This document shows positions 25,614 through 34,922 of a DNA stretch of 64,000 nucleotides, in pieces. The stretch is from Balneolaceae bacterium (GTDB lineage: Bacteria > Bacteroidota > Rhodothermia > Balneolales > Balneolaceae). The notes under the pieces are model-generated. The model ran no database searches, was not told the DNA's origin, and worked only from the letters and a program-made list of their open reading frames with translations. Position 1 is the first letter of the stretch. Each line of letters starts with the position of its first letter. Both the position numbers and the translations under genes were made by a program. The DNA lies in contig JAFIES010000048.1 of assembly GCA_020832415.1 (NCBI GenBank), positions 62,001-126,000 of the forward strand, in the 5' to 3' direction.

Positions 25614-25630
25614 TCAATAATTGAAAACAA

Positions 25631-26317
25631 ATGAATCAACCAGAACTATATAAACTTGAAGGCGAGAGCAGAGATTTAGGCAAGAGGTCTTCTGATCAGT
25701 TAAGGGAAACTCTCAAAGTTCCTGCTGTACTCTACGGCCCGAAAATTGAAGAAAACATCCATTTTGCAGTAAGCGAAATTGATCTTGAGAAAATTTTATC
25801 ATCAAGTCAGACCAAGCTTCAGCTTCTTAATGTTAATGGCAAAGAGTACAAAACACTTCTCAAAAATGTTGAGTTTGATCCGGTAACAGATCGCGCACTT
25901 CACGCAGATTTTTACGTGCTTGATGCCGATACTCCGGTTAAACTGAAAATACCTATTCGATTGAAAGGTATTGCAAAAGGTGTGCGAGATGGTGGTGGCC
26001 GTGTATTCCAGCCGCTGCGTATTGTACGCATTAAAGTACTTCCCGATCGTATCCCGGCGCAGTTCGAACTGGATATTACCGCACTCAATATTGGGGATTC
26101 GCTGCATGTAAGCGAGCTGGATATGGAAGGTATCGATCCGCTTGATGATCCGAAAAGAACCATTGTAACCATTGCTCCGCCGAAATCTGAGAAACTCTTT
26201 ACATCAGCTCTTGAAGATGATGATGAAGATCTCGAAGAATCCGCAGAAGGTGAAGAGGCAGTAGCGGAAGGTGAAGAAGCCGCTGAAGGTGAAGAAACTG
26301 AAGAGACAAAGGAATAA
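25631..26317 (+). CDS. rplY: 50S ribosomal protein L25/Ctc (TL5 type)
   Basis: This 228-residue protein is of the longer L25/TL5 type: an N-terminal 5S-rRNA-binding domain (LRETLKVPAVLYGPKIEEN) followed by a C-terminal domain (PVKLKIPIRLKGIAKGVRDGG). It ends in a strongly acidic tail of Glu and Ala, common in this family in FCB bacteria. It binds 5S rRNA in the large subunit. It sits between prs and pth, its usual neighbour, and the acidic tail is low-complexity. Confidence 0.95.
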   Translation: MNQPELYKLEGESRDLGKRSSDQLRETLKVPAVLYGPKIEENIHFAVSEIDLEKILSSSQTKLQLLNVNGKEYKTLLKNVEFDPVTDRALHADFYVLDADTPVKLKIPIRLKGIAKGVRDGGGRVFQPLRIVRIKVLPDRIPAQFELDITALNIGDSLHVSELDMEGIDPLDDPKRTIVTIAPPKSEKLFTSALEDDDEDLEESAEGEEAVAEGEEAAEGEETEETKE

Positions 26318-26335
26318 CAACGTGATCTTTTGTTT

Positions 26336-26893
26336 ATGGCACTGATAGTTGGCCTGGGAAATCCCGGAGTTGAATACAAAGGTACGCGCCATAACGTTGG
26401 TTTCGATCTTATTGATAAACTATCTGATAAATTGGCCATTACTCTGGAACAGGGTAATGGTCTTTTCTTTATTGGGGAGGGGCACTTTAAGAGTAAAAAA
26501 GTTACCCTGCTCAAACCCACCACATATATGAACCGCAGCGGGAAAGCTGTTTCAAAAGCACTTGCCCAGACCGGAGACCCCATCTCCGATTGCATGGTTT
26601 GCCACGATGATATACACCTTGATGCCGGGAAAATCAGGCTGCGTCCCGGGGGCAGCTCAGGAGGCCACAATGGTATTACAGATATCATTGATTCTCTCCA
26701 GACAAAAAATTTCCCGCGCCTTCGAATTGGTATCGGGAACGACTTTTCGAGGGGCCGCCAATCAGACTATGTACTATCTCCGTTCACAGATTCACAACAA
26801 ATAGTGATTGATGAAGCACTTGAGGTTGCATCCGATGCAATTTTGCTGTTTCTTCGTGGTGGCATAGATCTGGCTATGAACAAGTTTAATTAA
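26336..26893 (+). CDS. pth: peptidyl-tRNA hydrolase
   Basis: This 185-residue enzyme recycles stalled peptidyl-tRNAs. I take the ATG giving [11 protein letters not shown], which matches the conserved N-terminus, rather than an in-frame TTG two codons upstream. Conserved features are [16 protein letters not shown] (catalytic His), [34 protein letters not shown] with catalytic Asp, and [10 protein letters not shown]. Length is normal. It follows rplY by 18 bp. Confidence 0.96.
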   Translation: MALIVGLGNPGVEYKGTRHNVGFDLIDKLSDKLAITLEQGNGLFFIGEGHFKSKKVTLLKPTTYMNRSGKAVSKALAQTGDPISDCMVCHDDIHLDAGKIRLRPGGSSGGHNGITDIIDSLQTKNFPRLRIGIGNDFSRGRQSDYVLSPFTDSQQIVIDEALEVASDAILLFLRGGIDLAMNKFN

Positions 26894-26934
26894 ATGAAGA
26901 CACATCGTTAACTGAAAAATCAATAACCATAATC

Positions 26935-29124
26935 ATGTTAAACACAATTATATACTTAATACCGGCGGCTGGCCTTGTGGCACTCGCTTTTACTTATTTT
27001 AAATCGGCATGGGTATCTAAACAGGATGTTGGCACCGATAAAATGGCCCGAATTAGCAAGAGCATCTCAGATGGTGCTATGGCGTTTCTCAAGGCTGAAT
27101 ATCGGGTTCTGAGCATCTTTGTACTGTTTGTTGCCGTACTTCTCGGTATTCAGGGTTCCCTGCAGGTGGACTCTTCACCGTTAATGGCCTTCTCATTTAT
27201 TATTGGTGCTTTATGTTCCGGTGCAGCGGGTTTTATCGGGATGAAAGTTGCCACAAAAGCTAATGTTCGTACCACTAACGCTGCACGCACAAGCCTGGGT
27301 GAAGGGCTGAATGTTGCATTTAATGGTGGCTCTGTGATGGGTATGGGCGTAGTTGGCCTCGGTGTTCTTGGAATTGGTCTCCTTTTCTTACTATACACAA
27401 ATATGTTTGGTGTTGAGAATATTCAGCAGGTTCTTACAGTAATTACCAGTTACTCATTTGGAGCATCTTCTATTGCACTCTTTGCTCGTGTGGGCGGTGG
27501 TATCTATACTAAGGCAGCTGATGTGGGCGCCGATCTTGTTGGTAAAGTAGAGGCTGGTATCCCTGAAGATCACCCGTTAAACCCTGCAACCATCGCAGAT
27601 AACGTAGGTGATAATGTTGGTGATGTGGCCGGTATGGGTGCCGACCTTTTTGAATCCTACGTAGGTTCAATTATTGGTACAATGGTACTTGGTGCAGCAT
27701 TTATGGGGCTTGGCGGTTTTGAAACAAGCAACGAATTTGGCGGATTAAATGCCGTTCTTCTTCCGCTTGTTCTTGCCGGAGTTGGTATTTTTACCTCTAT
27801 ACTGGGAACATTCTTCGTGAAGGTTAAAGATGGTGGAAATCCACAGAAAGCACTGAATACAGGTGAATTTGTATCAGCAGGTATTATGTTAGTTGCTTCA
27901 TTCCTGATCATCAACTGGATGCTGCCTGATCAGTGGGAATTTGCAGGGCAAACTCTCAGCGCGATGGGTGTTTTCTGGGCCACAATTTTTGGATTGGCAG
28001 CCGGTCTGCTGATAGGCCTTATCACTGAGTACTACACAGGAACCGGAACAAAACCGGTTTGGGGAATTGTGAAGCAGTCTGTAACAGGGTCTGCAACAAA
28101 CATAATTGCCGGTGTTGGTGTGGGTATGATCTCCACAGCCATCCCTATCATTATTATTGCCACTGCCATTCTTGGAGCATACCACTTTGCAGGGCTTTAT
28201 GGTATTGCCATTGCTGCCGTGGGTATGCTTTCAAATACAGGTATTCAGCTGGCTGTTGATGCATATGGCCCAATTTCTGATAACGCAGGCGGTATTGCCG
28301 AGATGTCTGAGCTGCCACCGGAAGTGCGTCAGCGTACGGATAAGCTTGATGCTGTTGGTAACACCACAGCTGCTATCGGTAAAGGTTTTGCGATTGGATC
28401 TGCTGCTCTTACTGCACTGGCACTTTTTGCTGCGTTCATCACTTCATACAACGTTGCCAATCCCGAAAACCTGCTGACCGGTATCGATATTACCATGCCG
28501 AAAGTAATGGCAGCACTATTTGTTGGAGCTATGCTCCCATTCCTCTTCTCTGCACTTTCGATGCAGGCTGTGGGACGTGCCGCTATGAAAATGATTGAAG
28601 AAGTTCGACGCCAGTTTAAGGATATTCCGGAACTGCGTGCTGCTCTCGATGTGATGACCAAGAACGAAGGCAAAGATCAAAAAGATTGGTCTAAAGCAGA
28701 TCAAGCTACATTTGAAGCTGCCGATGGCAAAGCTGAGTATGCAAAGTGTGTTGAGATTTCAACAACAGCATCCCTCCGTGAAATGGTTGCTCCGGGACTT
28801 CTGGCCGTTATTGTGCCCGTCCTCTTTGGTTTTATTGGCGGCCCTGAAATGCTTGGTGGCCTTCTTGCAGGTGTAACCGCATCCGGTGTGTTGCTGGCTC
28901 TGTTCCAATCGAATGCAGGCGGTGCATGGGATAACGCCAAGAAGATGATTGAAGAAGGTGTTGAGATAGACGGTGTGAAGTACGGAAAAGGCTCAGAACC
29001 TCACAAGGCAGCTGTTGTGGGTGATACTGTAGGTGATCCGTTCAAAGACACTTCAGGCCCGTCTCTGAACATTCTTATCAAGCTCATGGCTGTTGTTGCT
29101 CTCGTGATTGCAACCATGATTTAA
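26935..29124 (+). CDS. hppA: membrane ion-pumping pyrophosphatase, K+-dependent type
   Basis: This 729-residue multi-helix protein couples PPi hydrolysis to H+ or Na+ export. Catalytic aspartates lie in [32 protein letters not shown] and [13 protein letters not shown]. The K+-site motif reads [10 protein letters not shown] with Ala479, and K+-independent pumps have Lys there, so this is a K+-dependent enzyme. All known Na+ pumps are in that group, but H+ transport is also possible. It ends the prs-rplY-pth-hppA row and is followed by a clear terminator. Confidence 0.95.
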   Translation: MLNTIIYLIPAAGLVALAFTYFKSAWVSKQDVGTDKMARISKSISDGAMAFLKAEYRVLSIFVLFVAVLLGIQGSLQVDSSPLMAFSFIIGALCSGAAGFIGMKVATKANVRTTNAARTSLGEGLNVAFNGGSVMGMGVVGLGVLGIGLLFLLYTNMFGVENIQQVLTVITSYSFGASSIALFARVGGGIYTKAADVGADLVGKVEAGIPEDHPLNPATIADNVGDNVGDVAGMGADLFESYVGSIIGTMVLGAAFMGLGGFETSNEFGGLNAVLLPLVLAGVGIFTSILGTFFVKVKDGGNPQKALNTGEFVSAGIMLVASFLIINWMLPDQWEFAGQTLSAMGVFWATIFGLAAGLLIGLITEYYTGTGTKPVWGIVKQSVTGSATNIIAGVGVGMISTAIPIIIIATAILGAYHFAGLYGIAIAAVGMLSNTGIQLAVDAYGPISDNAGGIAEMSELPPEVRQRTDKLDAVGNTTAAIGKGFAIGSAALTALALFAAFITSYNVANPENLLTGIDITMPKVMAALFVGAMLPFLFSALSMQAVGRAAMKMIEEVRRQFKDIPELRAALDVMTKNEGKDQKDWSKADQATFEAADGKAEYAKCVEISTTASLREMVAPGLLAVIVPVLFGFIGGPEMLGGLLAGVTASGVLLALFQSNAGGAWDNAKKMIEEGVEIDGVKYGKGSEPHKAAVVGDTVGDPFKDTSGPSLNILIKLMAVVALVIATMI

Positions 29125-29146
29125 AACCGAGCTTTTTACACATTCG

Positions 29147-29180
29147 AAAAACCCCGGTGAGCGATCATTCGGGGTTTTTT
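29147..29180 (+). terminator. rho-independent terminator after hppA
   Basis: AAAAACCCCG pairs perfectly with CGGGGTTTTT over 10 bp, followed by T residues. It is placed 22 bp after the hppA stop. Confidence 0.85.
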
Positions 29181-29247
29181 GTTATGGGTGATATCTTATA
29201 ATTCGAACCATCGAACTGCCCACTATACGATAAGTAAATTTAAAACA

Positions 29248-29907
29248 ATGGATATTTTTAAACTGATATTTGAACACGACCTTCGCCTCGATCAGCTTCG
29301 GGATCGCCACCTCGACAGGGAGAATCAGGAAGTTTCACTGAGTATTGAAGATTTCATGAAGCCCGATCCCACCTACTCCAAATTTTACATAACGGGCACT
29401 GTACTGGATCAGCAGAAATTTGGATTGAACTGCCTGGCGAATTATAATTCCATTATTGATACACTTTCTGAAGCACTTAAGGAGTACAATCTCTTTTATG
29501 AGAATAAAAAAAGAAGCCTTAAGCATGTGTTGGAGAGTGCAGAAATTGGTGATGCAATTCTTTTGTCAAAAGGAGAAAAAATTGAATGGGATGCCGAGTC
29601 ACTTAAGATTGACTCAGAGAGCAACATAGGCCATAAAAAAGCTGAGCTTGCAGAAGTTCTCGAAGCCGGCGATTTGGTACTTTATAAAGAACATGCACAT
29701 CAGGGGTTTGATCTGCATCTTTTTTCACGGAAAAATATCTACCCTAAAATGTTCTATCGGTTGCAGAAACTTGTTGATCCGGAATTCAGGTTCTTCAGCA
29801 TCAATGGAAAGAGAATCCGGTCGGAAAAACATTTCTATTTTGAAACATGGACACTGCATCGCCCACCGCACGGTGCCGAAGAGGTATTCCAGGAGACAGT
29901 ACTCTGA
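29248..29907 (+). CDS. uncharacterised protein of 219 residues
   Basis: The chosen start is the ATG giving MDIFKLIFEHDLRLDQLR; a longer frame of 23 extra residues starts inside the terminator region and is less likely. No signal peptide or membrane helix is evident. The protein is charged and mixed alpha/beta, with two segments of regular strands (KFYITGTVLDQQKFGLNCL and DLVLYKEHAHQGFDLHLFS). I do not recognise a family. It stands alone between the hppA terminator and a 290-bp gap. Confidence 0.7.
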   Translation: MDIFKLIFEHDLRLDQLRDRHLDRENQEVSLSIEDFMKPDPTYSKFYITGTVLDQQKFGLNCLANYNSIIDTLSEALKEYNLFYENKKRSLKHVLESAEIGDAILLSKGEKIEWDAESLKIDSESNIGHKKAELAEVLEAGDLVLYKEHAHQGFDLHLFSRKNIYPKMFYRLQKLVDPEFRFFSINGKRIRSEKHFYFETWTLHRPPHGAEEVFQETVL

Positions 29908-30197
29908 TTTATATTCATCCAATAATGTCCAAAATAATTTGCGAGCCTCAGCGAATTCATCTGCACACATTTACGAGAACCAATAGTTTGCCCAAATAGG
30001 CTTCTCGCTGACGGGCGCAGACGAACGCTGATGATTATCTCACATACCACCGTCTGCTTACCTCCGCGCAATCTTCTGAGAACCTCAGCGAGAAATAAGT
30101 AGGAAGGATGCATTTTCGGTTTGCTATAAAATCTATTCTAAAAGAACTGAAACGATGATTTTTTTGAACCTTGAAACGTTTTGGGCAGTGGTGATCT
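29908..30197. other. intergenic region, no gene seen
   Basis: The stretch holds several short copies of CCTCAGCGA and related words (AGCCTCAGCGAATTCATCTG, AACCTCAGCGAGAA), which suggests a decayed repeat. I see no frame, tRNA or clear hairpin. Confidence 0.4.
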
Positions 30198-30938
30198 TCA
30201 CCCTTTTTTCGAGCTGATCATGATTAGTCTGGGGCTGTTTTCCACTTCGAAATGCCCGCCGGTATAATCACCATAGACTCGTTCGAGGTTTAATCCGGAA
30301 TCGAAAAGTACTTTCTTAAACCAGTTCAGATCGTATAACTTCACACGTTCCAGATATTCAACCTCTTTAGAAAGAGTTGGGCCGGAGAAATTAATTTTCT
30401 TAAAAACCATGCCATCCTCAATCTTTCGCTCAATTTTGAAGTTCAACTCTTTGAATGAACCGCTCTCTTCTTTTATTAAAGTCTTTTCGACCAGATGAGC
30501 ATTAAAAAAGTCAATCAGAACAATACCATTGGGTTTTAGCATGCCTGAAATATTTTCAATGACTCTTGCGTTCTCTTCATCTTCAAGAAAGTATCCGAAG
30601 GTGGTAAAAAGGTTTAGAATGGCATCAAATTTCTTTTCAAGGGGATCCCTCATATCTCCCGAAATGAAGTCTATAGGAAGCTTCTTTTCAGAAGCAATTC
30701 GATTAGCCTTGGCGATTGCTTCTTCGGAAAGGTCTACACCGGTAACCCGGTAACCACGTTCCGCAAGGGTGATGGAGTGCCTGCCCCTGCCGCAACCAAG
30801 GTCCAGCAGTGATGGATTTGAGTTTTTTGGAATCTCCTTTTCAATGAGGTCTGCAAGTTGTTCAGCCTCATCCATGTTCCTGTTTGCGTACAATTTTTCG
30901 TATAAAGGGCTGTCAAACCAATCTTCAAACCAGCTCAT
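30198..30938 (-). CDS. class I SAM-dependent methyltransferase
   Basis: This 246-residue protein has the Rossmann SAM motif LLDLGCGRGRHSITLAERGY near residues 39-58, followed by VTGVDLSEEAIAKA (motif II) and a DAILNLFTTFGYFL strand (motif IV region). The type-11-like methyltransferase family uses many substrates and none can be named. It is monocistronic, divergent from pyrF with about 105 bp between the starts. Confidence 0.88.
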   Translation of the reverse strand: MSWFEDWFDSPLYEKLYANRNMDEAEQLADLIEKEIPKNSNPSLLDLGCGRGRHSITLAERGYRVTGVDLSEEAIAKANRIASEKKLPIDFISGDMRDPLEKKFDAILNLFTTFGYFLEDEENARVIENISGMLKPNGIVLIDFFNAHLVEKTLIKEESGSFKELNFKIERKIEDGMVFKKINFSGPTLSKEVEYLERVKLYDLNWFKKVLFDSGLNLERVYGDYTGGHFEVENSPRLIMISSKKG

Positions 30939-31043
30939 AAATATGTGTCATCATTCAATTCAGATAAATAGATGTACGGCAGTTCCGAACGCCTTATCTT
31001 AGGCTTTTAATAATTATCTTGCAAAGAAAGCAGCTCAAATTTT

Positions 31044-31883
31044 ATGAATTTTACTGACAAACTGCGCAAAGCCATTGCATCGGCAGAATCTTGCTTGTGT
31101 GTTGGGCTCGATCCTGATCCTGAGCGAATACCACTACCTCTGAAAGAAGCTTTCCCTGATGAGGACAAACAGATTCTTGAATTTTGCAGGCGGGTGATTG
31201 AAGCCACAAAACCACATGCGTGTGCATTTAAACCAAACACCGCATTTTTTGAAGCTCTCGGCAGCAAGGGGTGGGCCGTGCTGGAGGAAGTGGCTGACAT
31301 GGTTCCGTCAAACCGTGTGCTGATTATGGACGCCAAACGCGGAGACATTGGGAACACAGCAGCCCGTTATAAGCACGCTTTTTTTGACAGGATGCAGGCC
31401 GATGCTATCACGTTAAATCCTCTGATGGGAATGGAAACCCTGGATCCGTTTCTGGATGACCCCCAAAAAGCGGTATTTGTTCTGGCGATGACATCCAACA
31501 GGGGGGCAGCCGATCTGCTTCAACGGAGATTTGAAGGGCGCCTGTCGCTTGGTGAGTATATCGCCGAAGAGCTTGCAAAAAAGATGAGTAAAAGTTCATC
31601 GCACCTTGGCCTGGTTACAGGTGCCACACAAACGGAGTGGATAAAACCGGTACTCAATGCATTCCCCGAAGCTCATCTCTTGATTCCGGGGATCGGGAAG
31701 CAGGGAGGTGATATTAAAGAGCTTGCCGGAGTATTGAAAAATCATAAAGGATTGCCGGTAGTTAACTCTTCGAGATCTGTGATTTATGCAGGTGAAAGTT
31801 CGCCGGAATGGATGGAGCTGGTCTCTGAAAAAGCGCTGGAACTGAAACGATCACTGCAGGAAATTACACGCAGATATGTCTGA
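31044..31883 (+). CDS. pyrF: orotidine 5'-phosphate decarboxylase
   Basis: This 279-residue enzyme carries out the last step of UMP synthesis. It is the long, type-2 OMP decarboxylase: LCVGLDPDPERIPLPL near the N-terminus, the catalytic VLIMDAKRGDIGNTAARY motif (Lys and Asp), and the C-terminal LIPGIGKQGGDIKELAG phosphate-binding segment. The 3' end overlaps rnhA by 8 nt, so the two genes are co-transcribed. No other pyr genes are next to it. Confidence 0.95.
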   Translation: MNFTDKLRKAIASAESCLCVGLDPDPERIPLPLKEAFPDEDKQILEFCRRVIEATKPHACAFKPNTAFFEALGSKGWAVLEEVADMVPSNRVLIMDAKRGDIGNTAARYKHAFFDRMQADAITLNPLMGMETLDPFLDDPQKAVFVLAMTSNRGAADLLQRRFEGRLSLGEYIAEELAKKMSKSSSHLGLVTGATQTEWIKPVLNAFPEAHLLIPGIGKQGGDIKELAGVLKNHKGLPVVNSSRSVIYAGESSPEWMELVSEKALELKRSLQEITRRYV

Positions 31884-32325
31884 GAAAAGATCTACAGTTA
31901 TACTTTATACGGATGGAGCATGCAGCGGGAATCCCGGTCCGGGTGGCTGGGGGGCACTGCTGATTTTTAATGGTATCGAAAAAGAGATGAGTGGTGGCGA
32001 ACCGCATACCACCAACAACCGAATGGAGATGCAGGCTGTTATTGAGGGGCTAAAAGCTCTCACCCGGCCGTGCCATGTGAAAATTCATAGTGATAGCGCA
32101 CTGATTATCAATGCATTTACCAAAGGGTGGATTGAAAACTGGCTGAAAAAAGGGTGGAAAAAATCAGATAAAAAACCTGTAGAGAATAAGGAGTTGTGGC
32201 AGGCGATGATCAAAGAGGCAGAACCCCACACCGTGGAGTGGATAAAAGTGAAAGGGCACTCTACAGACCAGCTGAATAATCGCGTGGATCAGCTGGCTGT
32301 TGAGGCTTCAAAAAAGTACCAGTAG
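31876..32325 (+). CDS. rnhA: ribonuclease HI
   Basis: This 149-residue enzyme degrades RNA in RNA-DNA hybrids. The catalytic acids are all present: Asp in LYTDGACSGNPGPGGWG, Glu in NNRMEMQAV, Asp in IHSDSALII and Asp in NNRVDQLA. WIKVKGHSTDQ is the conserved His-containing loop. Length is typical. It overlaps pyrF at its start and is convergent with the universal stress gene, with 7 bp between the ends. Confidence 0.97.
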   Translation: MSEKRSTVILYTDGACSGNPGPGGWGALLIFNGIEKEMSGGEPHTTNNRMEMQAVIEGLKALTRPCHVKIHSDSALIINAFTKGWIENWLKKGWKKSDKKPVENKELWQAMIKEAEPHTVEWIKVKGHSTDQLNNRVDQLAVEASKKYQ

Positions 32326-32332
32326 GTGGTGC

Positions 32333-33244
32333 TTATTCTGCGAACAGTTTTTTCAGGAACTTCTGGTATCTCTCCTTATTACGCAGAACAAGCAGAGGTA
32401 TTCCAAATGCATAATTTACCATTCTGTCGGTAAAATCCTGCCGCATGATGCCGGGTATTTTTTTGACTTTGGAGGCCACGATAATTACATCGGCGTGGCT
32501 GTTTAACACCTCATCATAAACTGTATCAGCAATTTTCCCCTTATTGTGCTTGCTCAGTTTTACGTTCACGCTTTCAGGTACATTGTAATCCCGGATAAAT
32601 TTTTCTCTGTTCTCTTTTGTCTCGTTATCCACTCTATCTTTCTCCTTTTCCGACAACATATAGGGGAAAAATTGAGCACGATATTCATAAATGTGCTGTG
32701 CGGTTACTTTGGCACCTGTGCGTTCTGATAGTTCCTGCCCGGTTTTTAGCGCCTTTGCAGATTGCTCTGAAAAATCAACAGCTACCAGGATGTTTTCGAG
32801 TGCATGCCGGCTGTTTTCCGGAACAAATAGTATGGATGTAGCCACATACTTCAGGATTCGCTTTGGAATGATACCCTCTCCGGCATAACCTACTTTTTTT
32901 CCTACAACAAGAAGATCGGGTTCCAGTGAGTTTACCAGGTCGATTATTGCAGCGGTAGGCTTACCCTCCTTTATAACAACCCTTACTTCAGGTTCACCTT
33001 GTGTGAAATGAGCCTCAATTTTTTCATTGATTTCATTGCGTAGAAGATCAAAAAATTTCTCTTTTGTGTTGATCTCGGGAAACTGATCAATAATCTCGAG
33101 TGTGTCAGGACCCGATTCTACAACATGTAAAAAGGTAACTGTTTTAGGTTTTGAGACGGATGCAAGAAAGGATGTGTATCCCATCAGAATGTTGTCCATT
33201 TTTGTAAGGTCTACACATACCATCCAGTGTTTTGAATTTATCAT
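32333..33244 (-). CDS. tandem universal stress protein (two UspA domains)
   Basis: This 303-residue protein has two UspA folds (about 1-145 and 148-295). The first has the ATP-loop pattern VVGKKVGYAGEG.. with an SILFVP end, and the second has VAVDFSEQSAKALKTGQELS and VIIVASKVKKIPG. It is last in a three-gene operon after the BCCT transporter (11-bp gap). USP domains often follow transporters and may regulate them, so a link to osmolyte uptake is likely by context. Confidence 0.9.
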   Translation of the reverse strand: MINSKHWMVCVDLTKMDNILMGYTSFLASVSKPKTVTFLHVVESGPDTLEIIDQFPEINTKEKFFDLLRNEINEKIEAHFTQGEPEVRVVIKEGKPTAAIIDLVNSLEPDLLVVGKKVGYAGEGIIPKRILKYVATSILFVPENSRHALENILVAVDFSEQSAKALKTGQELSERTGAKVTAQHIYEYRAQFFPYMLSEKEKDRVDNETKENREKFIRDYNVPESVNVKLSKHNKGKIADTVYDEVLNSHADVIIVASKVKKIPGIMRQDFTDRMVNYAFGIPLLVLRNKERYQKFLKKLFAE

Positions 33245-33255
33245 AGTCGTTATCC

Positions 33256-34875
33256 TCAGTTATCTTTGTTTTGTTTTGACAGTAAGCGCTGAACAAGCTC
33301 TCTGTACGATTCCCGCTCTTCCTCTTTCGATGATGACAGATGTTCTCTGTATTCACGATTCATCCCTTGGTGCAAGCTGTAACACATAAACAGAAGCACT
33401 AATACGAATGGCAAACCGGTGCTTATGGCACCCGCCTGCAGTGCACCAAGCCCTCCGCCAACCAGCAATATCGCTGCGACACCTCCTTCAGCAGATGCCC
33501 AGAAAACCCGCTGCCCAACCGGAGAGTGCATTTTTCCACCGCTCGTAAGGCCATCAATAACCAGTGAGCCCGAATCAGAAGATGTTACAAAAAAGCTCAG
33601 CACAAGAATAATCGCCAGAATCGACATAAAAATGGAGAATGGAAATTGATCGAGTAGTATAAATAGTGATGTGGTTTGATCGGCTTCTACAGCAGCTGCA
33701 ATTTCTGCAATTCCGCCCGTTTCAAGGTAGAGAGCACTGCCGCCAAATCCGCTCATCCAGAGGAAAGTAACCATTGTCGGTACAATCAAAACTCCCAGTA
33801 CAAACTGTTTAACGGTACGGCCTTTTGAAATTCTCGCGATAAACATTCCTACATAGGGCGACCATGAGATCCACCAGGCCCAGTAAAATACGGTCCAGTC
33901 AGTCATAAAGCTGCCCTCTTCAAACGCCTGCGTCCATGTAGCGTAGGATGCAAAATTTTGAAGATAGTGCCCGGTGCTTTGTACAAAATTTCCAAGAATG
34001 TAGAGCGTGGGGCCAAATACCAGGATGAATAACAGAAAGAGAGCGGCAATCCGGATATTAAACTCACTCAGAACTTTCACACCTTTATCGATCCCCAGAA
34101 CAACGGAAACAACCGCAATTGCTGTAACTACTACAATAATGATAACCTGCAGGGCTACCGTGTTCTCGAGTCCAAACACGTATTCCATTCCTGCACCAGC
34201 TTGTGAGGCACCCAGCCCCAGTGATGTTGCAAGTCCAAAGAGTGTTGCTAAAACGGCAAGAATATCGATAACATCTCCCATCCATCCATTTATTCGCTCT
34301 CCTAAAAGAGGGTAAAACACTGATCTGAATGATAATGGCAGCTTTCTGTTAAAGGCAAAAAATGCCAGTGCCAAACCTACAATTGCATACACAGCCCAAG
34401 CGTGCAATCCCCAGTGCAGAAATGTAACGCCCATTGCGTCGCGTACTGCTCCGGTTGATCCCGGTTCGGAATGCGGGGGATAGAGCAGGTGCCACATCGG
34501 TTCAGCCACGGCGAAGAACATCAACCCGATTCCCATACCGGCACTGAAAAGCATGGCAAACCACGCCATAGTACTAAACTCCGGTTCAGAATCCTGCCCG
34601 CCAAGGCGGATGGACCCAAATTTGCTGAAGGCAAAATAGAGAGAGAAGCCAATGAAAACATTAACTCCAATTACAAAAAGCCAGCTTGCCCACTCTGTAA
34701 TGCCAACTCTTGCTGCATTAAATGCGCTTTCGGCGGCATCACCGGCGATAATTGTACCAACTATAAGCGCTGTTATCAGAATAACAGAGGGCCAGAAAAC
34801 CGGGCCATGAATTAAAAATAGTTTTTTCTTTTTAGGTGATCCGGTACCTGATGATTTGTCCTTTTCGGTTGCCAT
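33256..34875 (-). CDS. BCCT-family osmolyte transporter (betaine/carnitine/choline type)
   Basis: This 539-residue protein has about 12 membrane helices with the BCCT signature YWAWWISWSPYVGMFIARIS and the following KGRTVKQFVLG. The tryptophan-rich substrate box and SAGMGIGLMFFAVAEP are also visible. BCCT carriers import glycine betaine, choline or carnitine with Na+ or H+. It sits between the outer-membrane protein and the universal stress gene in one operon. A role in salt stress is inference from family and context. Confidence 0.95.
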   Translation of the reverse strand: MATEKDKSSGTGSPKKKKLFLIHGPVFWPSVILITALIVGTIIAGDAAESAFNAARVGITEWASWLFVIGVNVFIGFSLYFAFSKFGSIRLGGQDSEPEFSTMAWFAMLFSAGMGIGLMFFAVAEPMWHLLYPPHSEPGSTGAVRDAMGVTFLHWGLHAWAVYAIVGLALAFFAFNRKLPLSFRSVFYPLLGERINGWMGDVIDILAVLATLFGLATSLGLGASQAGAGMEYVFGLENTVALQVIIIVVVTAIAVVSVVLGIDKGVKVLSEFNIRIAALFLLFILVFGPTLYILGNFVQSTGHYLQNFASYATWTQAFEEGSFMTDWTVFYWAWWISWSPYVGMFIARISKGRTVKQFVLGVLIVPTMVTFLWMSGFGGSALYLETGGIAEIAAAVEADQTTSLFILLDQFPFSIFMSILAIILVLSFFVTSSDSGSLVIDGLTSGGKMHSPVGQRVFWASAEGGVAAILLVGGGLGALQAGAISTGLPFVLVLLFMCYSLHQGMNREYREHLSSSKEEERESYRELVQRLLSKQNKDN

Positions 34876-34922
34876 AGATTATAGTTGATTAAAAATTAGA
34901 TGTTACGATGTGTAACAAGTCA

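Noticed and set aside
25912..26688. 258-codon minus-strand frame across rplY and pth
   Set aside because: It is Ser/Pro-rich noise opposite the acidic tail and two conserved genes.
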